Of a DNA stretch of 64,000 nt, positions 50,189 through 58,969 are shown in pieces. Positions within the stretch are counted from its first letter, which is position 1. The number at the start of each line of letters is the position of its first letter. The notes beneath the pieces are model-generated. The model was not told the origin of the DNA. It did no database searches and saw only the letters and a program-made list of their open reading frames with translations. The translations under genes were made by a program, and so were the position numbers. Source of the stretch: an uncultured Eubacteriales bacterium (GTDB lineage Bacteria > Bacillota > Clostridia > Oscillospirales > Oscillospiraceae); NCBI GenBank assembly GCA_900543625.1, contig UQSF01000012.1:4181-68180 (forward strand), in the 5' to 3' direction.

Positions 50189-51004
50189 ATGGAAAAGATG
50201 CGTTTTGAAGGAAAGGTCGTCATCGTGACCGGCGCGAGCTCGGGCATTGGCCGCTCGACCGCGCGGCTGTTCGCCATGGAGGGCGCGAAGGTCGTCGCCG
50301 CGGCGCGCCGCATGAAGCGTCTGGAGGATCTGCGCGACAAGGTCGCCGCCGAAAATGCGCCCGGCGTCATCCTGCCGGTCAAAACGGACGTGCGCGACCC
50401 GGCACAGATCGAGGCCATGTTCGATACCTGCCTCAAGGAGTTCGGCCATCTGGATATCCTCGTCAACAACGCCGGCGTGCTCGACGGTCAGCTCCCCATC
50501 CACGAGACGACGCCGGAGGTCTACGACATGATCTACGAGACCAACCAGCGCGCCGTGTTCCTGTGCTGCCAGCGCGCGATCAGGATCTTCCTCGAGCAGG
50601 GCACGCCGGCGAACATCGTCAACGTCGCCTCGGCAGCGTCCCTGCGCGGTCTGAAGGGCGGCGCGATGTACGTCACGACCAAGCACGCCGTGCTCGGCCT
50701 GACGCGCAACATCTCCGCCTCGTTCTTCGAGCGCGGCATCCGCTGCAACTGCATCGAGCCCGCGAACATCCTCACCGAGATCAACAAAGTGCCGCGCGAA
50801 AAGGGCATCGGCATCCTCGAGTGGCAGATGCGCGCCGGCAAGGCCGCCCCGCTGCACACCATCACGAAGCCCGGCGAAAAAAAGCCCATGCTCGGAAAGC
50901 CGAAGGACTGTGCCAACGCCATCGCCTATCTCGCCGACGACGTCGCCGCGCGCTACATTTCCGGCGCGGAGCTGAAGGTCGATGCCGGCTGGCTGAATAT
51001 GTGA
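50189..51004 (+). CDS. SDR-family oxidoreductase (BaiL-like)
   Basis: A 271-residue short-chain dehydrogenase with a perfect AAGGAGG. GASSGIG (15-21), NNAG (93-96), Ser148, and Tyr161/Lys165 in YVTTKHA are all present. Arg40/Arg41 after beta-2 suggest NADP(H). It sits immediately before a bile-acid-type CoA transferase and a BaiJ-like flavoprotein, the same three families as the baiJKL operon of Clostridium scindens/hylemonae. The regiospecificity of BaiL itself is not firmly established, so the exact step is open. Confidence 0.82.
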   Translation: MEKMRFEGKVVIVTGASSGIGRSTARLFAMEGAKVVAAARRMKRLEDLRDKVAAENAPGVILPVKTDVRDPAQIEAMFDTCLKEFGHLDILVNNAGVLDGQLPIHETTPEVYDMIYETNQRAVFLCCQRAIRIFLEQGTPANIVNVASAASLRGLKGGAMYVTTKHAVLGLTRNISASFFERGIRCNCIEPANILTEINKVPREKGIGILEWQMRAGKAAPLHTITKPGEKKPMLGKPKDCANAIAYLADDVAARYISGAELKVDAGWLNM

Positions 51005-51028
51005 CGCGCACGCAAAGGAGGCAAAACG

Positions 51029-52381
51029 ATGTCTACACAGTATAAGGACTATTACGGCACGCATATGCCGTTTGGTCAGTTCCCGAAATTCGGCGTTCTC
51101 TCGAGCGTGAAAGTGCTCATGACGGGCACGAACATCGCCGGCCCCTTTGCCGCAAGCATCATGGCCGAGATGGGCGCGCAGGTCATTCAGGTCGAGGCGC
51201 CGAATATGCCGTGCCAGACGCGCGGCAACTACGGCTACTCGCAGGATCACCGCAACACCTATTCCATCACGCTCAACACCCGCACCGCCAAGGGCCGCGA
51301 GGTGCTCGAAAAGCTCATCGCGTGGGCGGACATCTGGATCGAATCCGGCCGCCCCGGCACCTATGCGAAAAACGGTCTGAGCGACGAGCATATGTGGAAA
51401 ATCAACCGCAAGCTCGCCATCGTCCACGTCTCCGGCTACGGGCAGACAGGCCCCGACAGGAACAAGGCGGCGTATGACGTCTCGGGTCAGGCCATGGGCG
51501 GCTATATGTACATGAACGGCACAAGCCCCACCTCTCCCCCGCTGAAGGTCAACCCCTATCTGTCCGACTACGCCACCGCCTACAACGCGTGCATCTGCGC
51601 GCTGTCGATCATGACCAATGCCCGCATCACCGGCGAGGGTGACGCGTGCGACGTGTCGCAGTATGAGACGATGTTCCGCCTGCTCGGCAGCTATCCGGCC
51701 GAGTGGTTCAACAAGGGTTATCCCGGCCCGGGCGAGCCGGTCAAATACCGCACCGGCAATGTCAGCGACATTGCGGCCGGCTTCTCGTTTTACGACTGCA
51801 AGGACGGCGGCACGATCTTCATCGGCATGGTCGGCGCGGGCAACACGAAAAAGGGCTACCCGCTCGTCGGCCTGCCGACGCCGGGCGACGGCACCGACCC
51901 CGACTTCCCCGAGGGCATGACCGGCTCGCTCAAGTCCCTGCCGCGCGGTCAGCGCATTGAGGCCGCCATCACGAAATTCTGCGCCGAGCGCACGGTCGAC
52001 GAGGTCGAGGCCATCATGAACAAGGCCGGCATCCCGAACCAGAAGGCCTTCGGGCCGGCGGACATCGAAAAGAGCGCGCAGTACGCCGCCCGTGACGACA
52101 TCGCGACCTGGACCGACAGCATCTACGGTGAGATGAAGGGCATCGGCATCACGAACAAGTTCAAGAAAAACCCCGCGCAGATCGTCGCCTCCGCGCCGAC
52201 CTTCGGCGAACACAGCCGCGAGGTGCTCTCCTTCCTCGGCTACACCGACGAGCAGATCGACGATATGTACGCCAAGGGCATCACCGCGACCATGGACCCG
52301 CGCGAGACCGCGCAGCTGTGGCACCTCAAGGACTGGCAGTTCTTCTGGCGCGACGATCAGGCCGAAAAGCTGGATCTATAA
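51029..52381 (+). CDS. Bile-acid CoA transferase, family III (BaiK-like)
   Basis: A 450-residue class III CoA transferase with AAAGGAGG before the ATG. It has TGTNIAGPFAA, the catalytic-type Asp150 in KAAYDVSGQAMGG, VNPYLSDYATAYNAC and FKKNPAQIVASAPTFGEHSREVL, and is clearly a third paralogue of the two BaiF-like proteins at 21.4-24.3 kb. In C. scindens BaiF and BaiK are both bile-acid CoA transferases, so a separate CoA-recycling enzyme for this second unit makes sense. It lies 24 bases after the SDR. Confidence 0.88.
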   Translation: MSTQYKDYYGTHMPFGQFPKFGVLSSVKVLMTGTNIAGPFAASIMAEMGAQVIQVEAPNMPCQTRGNYGYSQDHRNTYSITLNTRTAKGREVLEKLIAWADIWIESGRPGTYAKNGLSDEHMWKINRKLAIVHVSGYGQTGPDRNKAAYDVSGQAMGGYMYMNGTSPTSPPLKVNPYLSDYATAYNACICALSIMTNARITGEGDACDVSQYETMFRLLGSYPAEWFNKGYPGPGEPVKYRTGNVSDIAAGFSFYDCKDGGTIFIGMVGAGNTKKGYPLVGLPTPGDGTDPDFPEGMTGSLKSLPRGQRIEAAITKFCAERTVDEVEAIMNKAGIPNQKAFGPADIEKSAQYAARDDIATWTDSIYGEMKGIGITNKFKKNPAQIVASAPTFGEHSREVLSFLGYTDEQIDDMYAKGITATMDPRETAQLWHLKDWQFFWRDDQAEKLDL

Positions 52382-52414
52382 ACGAATAACCCAACAGAAA
52401 CGGAGGTCTTAAAC

Positions 52415-54229
52415 ATGGCAAGCTACACCCCCGGAACCTATGAGGGCGCCGCCCGCGGCTACGGCGGCAAGCTCTTCGTGCGCGTGACGGTATCGGAAGA
52501 CCGGATCGAAGCCGTCACCGTAACGCAGCACAAGGAATACCGCGGCATTGCCTGGGGGCTGAATACGACGCCGATCGAGCGCTATCCGGAGCTGATCGTG
52601 GAGTACCAGACGCTGAACATCCCCGTTGTCGACGGTGCAGACCTGACATGTGCCGCGATCTTAGACGCAACGGCGGCAGCGCTCAAGGCCGCCGGTGCGT
52701 CCAAGGAGGACATTGCCGCGCTCAGGGCCGCTCCCGCTCCCAAAGCACCGGAATATCAGGACGAGGTACGCACGGTCGACGTGGTCGTGTGCGGCGCGGG
52801 CGCGGGCGGTCTGGCAGCAGCCATCGAGGCAAAGCTGGCTGGCGCGGACGTCGTCATCGTCGAAAAGCAGGGCATCACCGGCGGCGCCACCGCGAGAAGC
52901 GGCGGCAAGCTCCTCGGCGCCGGAACGCGGTGGCAGAAAAAGCAGGGGCTTTTCGACACGAAGGACATGGTCTATGACTACCTCATGGACGTTGGCAACC
53001 GCAGCGGCAAGTTTATGGACGCATCGAAAAATAGGTATCTGGTCGACCACCTCAACCAGACGCTCGACTGGCTCACCTCCATCGAGGCGACCGTGAAAGG
53101 CGACCCTGTGCAGGTGCTCGCCCAGCCGTGGGAGCCGCTGTCCAGGCCGGTGGAGAAGGACGGCGTGCTCAAAACGCACTTTGATGTACTCGACGTCGAG
53201 CCCATCCACGTCAGCCTGCAGCCGTGGCGCGTGCACAATTCTCCCGGCGGCGGCGGTCAGACCAACGGCGAGGGCGGCGAGATCTCCACGCCCCTGACGC
53301 TGTACTATGAAAATGACCTCGGCGGTGAGATCATCTATGACACCGCCATGGATGAGATCCTCACGGATGAGGCGGGGGCCGTCACCGGCGTGACGTGCAC
53401 GCGCAAGGGCGGTGCCAAGCTCACGCTCTACGCGAAAAAGGGCGTCATCCTCGCGACCGGCGGCTATGCCCGCAACAAGGATATGGTCGCGCGCTATCCC
53501 GTCGCGCACTACTTCAGCAACGTGCCGCACGGCAACGTCGGCGACGGGCTGACAGCCGCCGAGAAGCTCGGCGCGCGCAACTTCGAGCACCCGGCCGTGC
53601 AGGTCGTGTACACGAGCCTGACCAACGGTGTCGGCATCAACGACGAGTCCGGCCTCATCGTCAACGACCGCGGCGAACGTGTCGTCAATGAGTGGAGCTA
53701 TCAGTACACGGTCAGCGACGCCATCGCCCGCTCCGGCAGCAACTGCGGCTGGTACATCACAAGCGGCAAGGAGCCCTACGGCGGCGTGCAGTACGGCTAC
53801 AAGGCCGCTGCCGCCGGTAAGTCCAAGGATCCCTGCGCGGCCTCCATCGAGGGGCTGGCCAAAAAGATGGGCTGCGACCCGGCGACGCTGCAGGCGACCT
53901 ATGACCGCTACTGCGAGCTGGTCGAACGCGGCGTCGACGAGGATTTCGGGAAACCGGCTGAATTCCTGCACCCGATCAAGGGCCCCAAGTTTGTCGCCCT
54001 GCGTCTGCATCCGTGCGTGACCGTCACATTCGGCGGCCTCGAGACAGACATCTCCGCGCGCGTCATGAAGCCCGACGGCTCTGTGATCCCGCACCTGTAC
54101 GCCGCGGGTGAGGTCGCCGGCACCGGCATGTACGGCACGCAGTACCCCACCTGCGGCACGTCGATCGGCAGCGCCCTGTTCTACGGACGCATCGCCGGGC
54201 GCGCCGTCACCGATCAGGCGCTGCTGTGA
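52415..54229 (+). CDS. FMN-bind/FAD-dependent reductase (BaiJ/BaiP-like)
   Basis: A 604-residue flavoprotein. Residues about 8-95 form an FMN-bind-type domain (GTYEGAARGYGGKLFVRVTV...DLTCAAILDATAAAL), but the usual S-G-A-T flavinylation motif is not recognisable. The FAD domain begins VVVCGAGAGGLAAAIE (124-139) and GGATARSGG, and ends with the FAD segment LYAAGEVAGTGMYGTQYP. It belongs to the fumarate reductase/ketosteroid-delta1-dehydrogenase superfamily. BaiJ and BaiP of gut Firmicutes, of this family, are reported as bile acid 5alpha-reductases giving allo-bile acids. By context a similar role is likely; another ene-reductase activity is possible. Confidence 0.82.
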   Translation: MASYTPGTYEGAARGYGGKLFVRVTVSEDRIEAVTVTQHKEYRGIAWGLNTTPIERYPELIVEYQTLNIPVVDGADLTCAAILDATAAALKAAGASKEDIAALRAAPAPKAPEYQDEVRTVDVVVCGAGAGGLAAAIEAKLAGADVVIVEKQGITGGATARSGGKLLGAGTRWQKKQGLFDTKDMVYDYLMDVGNRSGKFMDASKNRYLVDHLNQTLDWLTSIEATVKGDPVQVLAQPWEPLSRPVEKDGVLKTHFDVLDVEPIHVSLQPWRVHNSPGGGGQTNGEGGEISTPLTLYYENDLGGEIIYDTAMDEILTDEAGAVTGVTCTRKGGAKLTLYAKKGVILATGGYARNKDMVARYPVAHYFSNVPHGNVGDGLTAAEKLGARNFEHPAVQVVYTSLTNGVGINDESGLIVNDRGERVVNEWSYQYTVSDAIARSGSNCGWYITSGKEPYGGVQYGYKAAAAGKSKDPCAASIEGLAKKMGCDPATLQATYDRYCELVERGVDEDFGKPAEFLHPIKGPKFVALRLHPCVTVTFGGLETDISARVMKPDGSVIPHLYAAGEVAGTGMYGTQYPTCGTSIGSALFYGRIAGRAVTDQALL

Positions 54230-54258
54230 CGCGCCCGACGGCATCCAAGCCTGATTTT

Positions 54259-54292
54259 GAGCGCCTCAGAGTTGACTCTGAGGCGCTTTTTT
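54259..54292 (+). terminator. Terminator of the baiL-K-J-like operon
   Basis: AGCGCCTCAGAG and CTCTGAGGCGCT form a perfect 12-pair stem with a TTGA loop, followed by six or more T residues. Confidence 0.95.
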
Positions 54293-54335
54293 GTACCGGA
54301 AAGGAAATGCTCTTCTTAATTAAGCAGCCGCATCG

Positions 54336-54374
54336 AAAACCCCGTGCCTCAGAGCGTGACGCCGAGGCACGGGG
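54336..54374 (-). terminator. Terminator of the membrane-protein operon
   Basis: CCCCGTGCCTC and GAGGCACGGGG pair; on the minus strand TTTT follows. It faces the preceding terminator and ends transcription of the gene whose stop is at 54397. Confidence 0.85.
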
Positions 54375-54396
54375 GTACATATTTTTCCTGCGGCGC

Positions 54397-55071
54397 TCAC
54401 CTGGCGCTGCCGCATTCTTTTTTCATGGCCTTGTAGCCGATGAGCACCGTCCACACATAGGCGCAGGTCTTGGGGATCATGAGCATACCGATCATCGGCA
54501 CGACATCCGCCCACAGCACCACCGGGATGTAGAAGCCGAAGCTCAGCACGATGGTCAGCCACATCCAGTGAAACGCCCGGTCATCCCGCGCCTTTGCGCT
54601 GCGGAAAAACAGCACGATCACGAGCAGACCGATCAACGCGAACGGGATGTTGCGGTAAATGCCCCACGCGAGCGGTGCGCCGCCGGTCAGCCACCGGTTC
54701 TGCGGCATCATGCACAGCACAACGCGCGCGGCAGCCAGAACATACACGGCGGCGGTCAGGCCGCGCTTGCCCTCGATCCGATAGCGCCTGCGCCAGACAT
54801 AGTAGAGCAGCACATAAAACACCGTCATCGTGACGGAGGTGATCCACTTGCCGAGACCGAGCGCGAAGGTGTAGCTCTTAAGGCCGGTGGTGCACAGCGC
54901 CAGCGCGCGCGGGATCAGGTGGAACGAATCGCCTGCCCCGAGCACGACGGCCATCCAGCCGAAGAGCGTGTACTGCACATTGCCTTTGCTGCGGCGGATC
55001 ATGAGGATGCCGATCGTGATGACTGTGCTCAGATAGGCGGCATCAAATAGCGTTTCAACAATTGCCTGCAT
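54397..55071 (-). CDS. Multispanning membrane protein of unknown function
   Basis: A 224-residue protein with about seven hydrophobic helices and short loops, such as TVITIGILMIRRSKG, SVTMTVFYVLLYYVWRRRY and FALIGLLVIVLFF. I do not recognise a characterised family. It has the look of a clostridial seven-helix hypothetical protein. It follows the smaller membrane protein gene by three bases, so the two form an operon that is probably controlled by the neighbouring TetR protein. Confidence 0.7.
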   Translation of the reverse strand: MQAIVETLFDAAYLSTVITIGILMIRRSKGNVQYTLFGWMAVVLGAGDSFHLIPRALALCTTGLKSYTFALGLGKWITSVTMTVFYVLLYYVWRRRYRIEGKRGLTAAVYVLAAARVVLCMMPQNRWLTGGAPLAWGIYRNIPFALIGLLVIVLFFRSAKARDDRAFHWMWLTIVLSFGFYIPVVLWADVVPMIGMLMIPKTCAYVWTVLIGYKAMKKECGSAR

Positions 55072-55074
55072 AGT

Positions 55075-55530
55075 TTAGTCTCCTTTTTCGTCCTGGAATG
55101 CTGTTTTCTCTTCGCCGGCGGCGATGGCCGCCCTGACGAACTGATAACCGAAGCGAATGCCGGCCGTCAGCAGCGAAGCGCCGAGGCCGGTATAGAACAC
55201 CGCGATGAAGCGATCCGGCGCGGTACCGCTCGAACGCAGCCAGATACCGCCGCTCATCATCACGGCCATGATGATGAAGGACTTCACGTCGAAGAACTTG
55301 AGGAAGAAATGACGCTCCTCCTCATAGCCCGTGATCCGGGCCGTGTGCTTTTTGACCAATCTGCCGAATATGAAATACTGGAACACGGCAAAGGCCAGCG
55401 CTGACAGCACGAAATTCAGTGCGCTCAGATAAGCGGGATAAGCCAGCACCCCGAGGCGCAGGATGTTAACGCCCGCCGCCCCCCACACGAGACAGGCGAT
55501 GAGCAGCAGTGTGTTGCGTTTGACTTTCAT
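55075..55530 (-). CDS. Membrane protein of unknown function, TetR-controlled
   Basis: A 151-residue protein from MKVKRNTLLLIACLVWGAAG, with AAAGGTC upstream of the ATG. It has about four hydrophobic segments (NTLLLIACLVWGAAG, FVLSALAFAVFQYF, FIIMAVMMSGGIWL, FIAVFYTGLGASLL) and a charged central loop. I cannot name a family. The TetR operator at 55550-55562 lies 20 bases before the start, so expression is presumably repressed until an inducer binds TetR. Confidence 0.7.
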   Translation of the reverse strand: MKVKRNTLLLIACLVWGAAGVNILRLGVLAYPAYLSALNFVLSALAFAVFQYFIFGRLVKKHTARITGYEEERHFFLKFFDVKSFIIMAVMMSGGIWLRSSGTAPDRFIAVFYTGLGASLLTAGIRFGYQFVRAAIAAGEEKTAFQDEKGD

Positions 55531-55549
55531 GACATTCGACCTTTCTATG

Positions 55550-55562
55550 TGAACAGTGTTCA
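55550..55562. promoter_or_regulatory. TetR-type operator before the membrane-protein operon
   Basis: TGAACAGTGTTCA, a perfect palindrome around a central G. Its near copy at 56178-56190 precedes the tetR gene. Confidence 0.8.
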
Positions 55563-55604
55563 TTTTGCAGTTTGAAATTGCCCGCCGCAAGGCGGGCTTT
55601 GGAT

Positions 55605-56162
55605 TTAATACAGCGTTCTGCGCACGATCTCCAGCACGGCAGTGGGATCGCAGTCCTGCCGCAGCATGGCCGAGAGCATCTGCGAAAAGAGCACATCCGC
55701 AAACCGCTCCACGGTGAAGGTGTCCGTAAAGGCGTCCGGCCGGATCTTCGCGTCGCGCCTGAGCACCGCGCACAGCCCCGCCAGAATATGCCCCCACGTC
55801 TGCTGCATGCGCCGCTTGCCGTCGGGCCGCTCGTCGCGCAGGAAGCCGATGGAGTGCAGGGTGAAAAAGCCGGGGTACTGCTCACAGCCGTAGGCGATGC
55901 GTGTGTACATCCACGTGACGCACGTCTGCACATCCTGAAACACGTCCGCGTCATCCGGGCGGTGGAAGATCTCCTGCCAGACGCTGCCGACCGTTTCGCT
56001 CAGCAGCGCAGCCTTGGAATCAAAGTAATTATAGATCGAGCCCACCGATACGCCGCAGGCCGCGGCGACCGAGCGGATGCTGACCGAGGACCACCCCTGC
56101 TGCCGGATCAGCTCCCGGCTGGTTTTCAGGATCTCCTCTTTGGATGTGACCGCTGCGTTCAT
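55605..56162 (-). CDS. TetR/AcrR-family regulator
   Basis: A 185-residue regulator. The helix-turn-helix is at about residues 24-45 (WSSVSIRSVAAACGVSVGSIYNYFDSKAALL, shown in part), in the usual place after ILKTSRELI. The C-terminal domain, about 60-185, would bind a small hydrophobic inducer. A matching operator lies 16 bases upstream of its ATG, so it is likely to repress itself and the two membrane protein genes downstream. Confidence 0.92.
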   Translation of the reverse strand: MNAAVTSKEEILKTSRELIRQQGWSSVSIRSVAAACGVSVGSIYNYFDSKAALLSETVGSVWQEIFHRPDDADVFQDVQTCVTWMYTRIAYGCEQYPGFFTLHSIGFLRDERPDGKRRMQQTWGHILAGLCAVLRRDAKIRPDAFTDTFTVERFADVLFSQMLSAMLRQDCDPTAVLEIVRRTLY

Positions 56163-56177
56163 ACAAGCACCTCAACT

Positions 56178-56190
56178 TGAACTGTGTTCA
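56178..56190. promoter_or_regulatory. TetR-type operator before tetR
   Basis: TGAACTGTGTTCA, differing in one base from the operator at 55550-55562, located just upstream of the tetR ATG. Confidence 0.8.
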
Positions 56191-56290
56191 TGTTCGAGCA
56201 TCATTATACGCAGATCCCGTCGGAAGTCAAGTACAAAAACCGACAAAAAGCCATACGCCTCCCGGCCCATTCCACTGCCCCTTGCATGCA

Positions 56291-56325
56291 CGACAGCGAA
56301 GGCGCGCAAAGCGCCTTCGCTGTCG
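56291..56325. terminator. Hairpin after the DUF3137 gene
   Basis: CGACAGCGAAGGCGC and GCGCCTTCGCTGTCG form a perfect 15-pair stem with a five-base loop. No T-run is seen on the minus strand. It lies in the 56191-56420 gap, which otherwise shows no gene. Confidence 0.6.
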
Positions 56326-56420
56326 ATATCCGTTTTCAGTGCTCCCGCGCTGCTGCGCGGACATGCGCCCGACCCCGGCAGCAGCCGCTGCCGGCCAAAG
56401 GGGCATGCCGTCCACCGCCT

Positions 56421-57299
56421 CTACAGATCGCGGAATACGTCGATCATCCCCGCAAACCACGACAGCTCGCCTGCAAAGCGGCAGCGCAGCTGCGCCGGGT
56501 CTTCATTCCCCTTGCCGACATCGAAAAAGCCGCGTCCGCTGTGAACGGCAAGGTACAGTCTGCCATCGTGATTGAGATTCACGGCAAATTTCCCGAAGGC
56601 GGAATCCGCCAGCGTCAGGATCCGCGCCGCACGGTCGGGCATCAGGATGCGCAGAGCGGCGGCTTCATCGCCGCAGCTCACGCAAAAGCGCCTGTCAAAG
56701 TCCTCATTGCCCGTTGGGACGGTTTTGACGCTCAGAAACCTGTCCAGCCCCGCTCTCGGCCAGATGGTCAGCCATGTGGGAATTTCGCGCTCAAGCTCAC
56801 ACAGCAGCCACTGGCCGGTATAGACCTCATGCTCGGTTTTCTCCCACTGTCCGCTTTCCTCGCGCTGAAACGCGTCCACCTCCGTCAGCTTGACGGTGCA
56901 CAGCTCCGTAGTCAGTCCCTGATATGTCCCGCGGATGTACCCGCTGCCGCTGCAATAGCTGTGGCCGGGCAGCGGGATGTTCGTGTCCTCGGCGTTGAGA
57001 AGATGCGCGGCGGGATCGATCTGCACGTTTTCGAACACGGCACTCACCACATCCGGCGCGATCGCCCGGAAAGTCTGCTGCCCCGCCTGTTCTCTGGTTT
57101 TTCTCTGTATCGTCTGTCCCAGTGCGAGGATCACACCGCCCAAAATGACCGGCACAATGTTGCCGCCCAGGACCATGCCCGCCACAGCGATGACCACTCC
57201 CACCAGGGAGAGGAGTTTTCCGGCCAGTTTGCCGCTCCTGTGCCTGCGCAGCTGCTGCGAGAGCGCCTCGTCTGTCATGCTTCTGTCCTTTTCTTCCAT
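56421..57299 (-). CDS. DUF3137-type membrane protein
   Basis: A 292-residue protein from MEEKDRSMTDEALSQQLRRH with AAGGAGAAG upstream. Two membrane helices follow (LLSLVGVVIAVAGMVLGGNI, VPVILGGVILALGQTI). The remaining 200 residues fit DUF3137: FDRRFCVSCGDEAAALRIL, then DRAARILTLADSAFGKF and LYLAVHSGRGFFDV. The function of the family is unknown. The N-terminal MTDEALSQQL recurs in altered form (MTDAELSKRLGGL) in the next gene, indicating related proteins encoded side by side. Confidence 0.75.
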   Translation of the reverse strand: MEEKDRSMTDEALSQQLRRHRSGKLAGKLLSLVGVVIAVAGMVLGGNIVPVILGGVILALGQTIQRKTREQAGQQTFRAIAPDVVSAVFENVQIDPAAHLLNAEDTNIPLPGHSYCSGSGYIRGTYQGLTTELCTVKLTEVDAFQREESGQWEKTEHEVYTGQWLLCELEREIPTWLTIWPRAGLDRFLSVKTVPTGNEDFDRRFCVSCGDEAAALRILMPDRAARILTLADSAFGKFAVNLNHDGRLYLAVHSGRGFFDVGKGNEDPAQLRCRFAGELSWFAGMIDVFRDL

Positions 57300-57309
57300 A
57301 CCCTTCTCC

Positions 57310-57831
57310 TTATTCCGCCGCACCGGTCAAAGCCGGGCTCGCCTTGAGCTGATCCAGCACACAGCACATCTCCTGCAGCGAACGGACGTAGCTCCGGCGC
57401 ACCGCGTCAAGCTCGCGCAGATCCACGCTGCATGTCTCCCATTCGCCGTCGAGCAGATGCAGTGCCTTCATGAACGGCTCGTCAATGCGCATTTCCGGCG
57501 TGTGGATATCCGGACCGAAGGTTTTCTCCCATTCCGAGCGAAAATAGTCTCCCATCTGCTCGTGCATCAGCGCTTTCAGCTTTTTCTGTGCCCCGCCGCC
57601 GAAAACGACCGCACAGCAGACCCCGCCGAAAAACAGCACCGTCACAAGGATCGCCCTGAGCAATGCAGCCTGCACCGCAAAAAAGCAAACGGTACCGCTC
57701 ACTGCGCCGGCCAGCCCCACCAGAAGCCAGGCGGCAGACCGCCTCTGGAGGCCGCCGAGCCGCTTTGACAGCTCCGCATCCGTCATGCGTCCGGCATCCG
57801 GCGCGGCAAAAGCGCTGCGTTTTTTGTCCAT
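57310..57831 (-). CDS. Small membrane protein related to the DUF3137 protein's N-terminus
   Basis: A 173-residue protein with MTDAELSKRL near residue 16, two membrane helices (about 33-75) and a cytoplasmic part with MGDYFRSEWEKTFGP and repeated acidic residues. The layout copies the start of the adjacent DUF3137 protein, so they may form a complex or come from a duplication. Function unknown. It lies ten bases before that gene. Confidence 0.7.
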   Translation of the reverse strand: MDKKRSAFAAPDAGRMTDAELSKRLGGLQRRSAAWLLVGLAGAVSGTVCFFAVQAALLRAILVTVLFFGGVCCAVVFGGGAQKKLKALMHEQMGDYFRSEWEKTFGPDIHTPEMRIDEPFMKALHLLDGEWETCSVDLRELDAVRRSYVRSLQEMCCVLDQLKASPALTGAAE

Positions 57832-57844
57832 CGCCGCGCCGCCC

Positions 57845-58918
57845 TCAGTCGCAGAGGTCGAAAAACAGGCAGCTGTAGGGGTCTAAGGTATCGATGTCCA
57901 GAATGGCCGCCTCCGGACAGATGCTGTCGAGCTGCATGCGTTTGGCACTCTCCTTGTAGGTCAGCGGCTGTGCCTCGGCGGCAAAGATCAGCCCGTTATA
58001 ATCCTCCGGGATATAGACCACATAGCTCTTGGTCAGAACCTGCGCCCAGTCGCTGACGTTATACTCCCATTCGGTCGAATAGGCGAATTCAATGAGATAG
58101 CTGCTGCCCTGCCAGCTGATGGTGTAGAGATAGTAGTTTTCTCCGCGCTGACTGTTGCCGTAGGCCGTTGAGGCGGTGAGCCACGTGCCGGTATAATAGT
58201 CATAGAGCTCGCTGCTCGTGACGGTGATGTACTGCTGGTCGAAATACGGAATGGCTCCCTCCGGAATGTAGCAAATGGCATCAAAGTGCAGCTCGCGGAT
58301 GCCGTCGTGCGTGTAGTCACCGTTTTTGACGATCTCCCAGTAGCAGTCGTCGGTGTTGTAGCCGTCACCAAGTCCGGAATAGCTGCAGACCCCGTCCTCG
58401 AGCAGGAACGTGCCCATCTCCACGGCGGCATTGATCTGAAGACCGTTTTTTGTGAAATACGGCTGGCTGCTCAGCACACCGTCACCGACCGCGACCGTGG
58501 ACAGATCCTCCCGGAAGACATAGCGCTCGACCGGGTCCCAGATCCAGATCATCTCGGTCGTATCGCCGCTCTTGTGCAGGAAGCGCACCAGCACGTCGCT
58601 CTCGCCGTCGCCGTCGATATCGTCAAAGGAGATAGCGTGAAACGCCTCCTCCGCATCGGGGATGCTCACGGGAAAAGACACGCTGTCGAACAGCACCTGC
58701 TCCGGCATGTCCCGGTAGAACGCCGCGCTGCTCTCACTCACCGTGACCAGCACATCCACGCTGTCACCGTCATGGGTGATGGTGCCGCTGTCGACCACCG
58801 CGCCGCTGGCGCGCCAGTCGTCTCCTGCAGTGTCGTCGGATTTGCCGCAGGCGGCGGCGCTCAGGCACAGCGCCAGCACCAGCGCAGAGGCAATCAGATG
58901 TCTCCATCGTTGTTTCAT
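57845..58918 (-). CDS. Lipoprotein with an EF-hand/VCBS-like calcium motif
   Basis: A 357-residue secreted protein from MKQRWRHLIASALVLAL with GGGAGGAC upstream. The signal peptide ends in the lipobox SAAAC-GKSDD. DIDGDGESDVLVRF near residue 105 is a D-x-D-x-DG-x-x-D calcium motif as in VCBS/FG-GAP repeats, and the rest is beta-rich, with many aromatic residues. Function unknown. It is encoded between the two membrane proteins and another lipoprotein on the same strand. Confidence 0.75.
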   Translation of the reverse strand: MKQRWRHLIASALVLALCLSAAACGKSDDTAGDDWRASGAVVDSGTITHDGDSVDVLVTVSESSAAFYRDMPEQVLFDSVSFPVSIPDAEEAFHAISFDDIDGDGESDVLVRFLHKSGDTTEMIWIWDPVERYVFREDLSTVAVGDGVLSSQPYFTKNGLQINAAVEMGTFLLEDGVCSYSGLGDGYNTDDCYWEIVKNGDYTHDGIRELHFDAICYIPEGAIPYFDQQYITVTSSELYDYYTGTWLTASTAYGNSQRGENYYLYTISWQGSSYLIEFAYSTEWEYNVSDWAQVLTKSYVVYIPEDYNGLIFAAEAQPLTYKESAKRMQLDSICPEAAILDIDTLDPYSCLFFDLCD

Positions 58919-58969
58919 GATCCTGTCCTCCCTTTCTGTCTCTTTGTCCGATGGCAAATGCCCTTGCCG

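Noticed and set aside
50135..52324. A 729-codon minus-strand frame opposite the SDR and CoA transferase genes
   Set aside because: It crosses two real genes and the intergenic ribosome site; clearly a shadow.
52415..54229. Calling the flavoprotein a urocanate or fumarate reductase
   Set aside because: Domain layout allows it, but the partners (SDR, bile-type CoA transferase) and lack of urocanate genes make a BaiJ-like role more likely.
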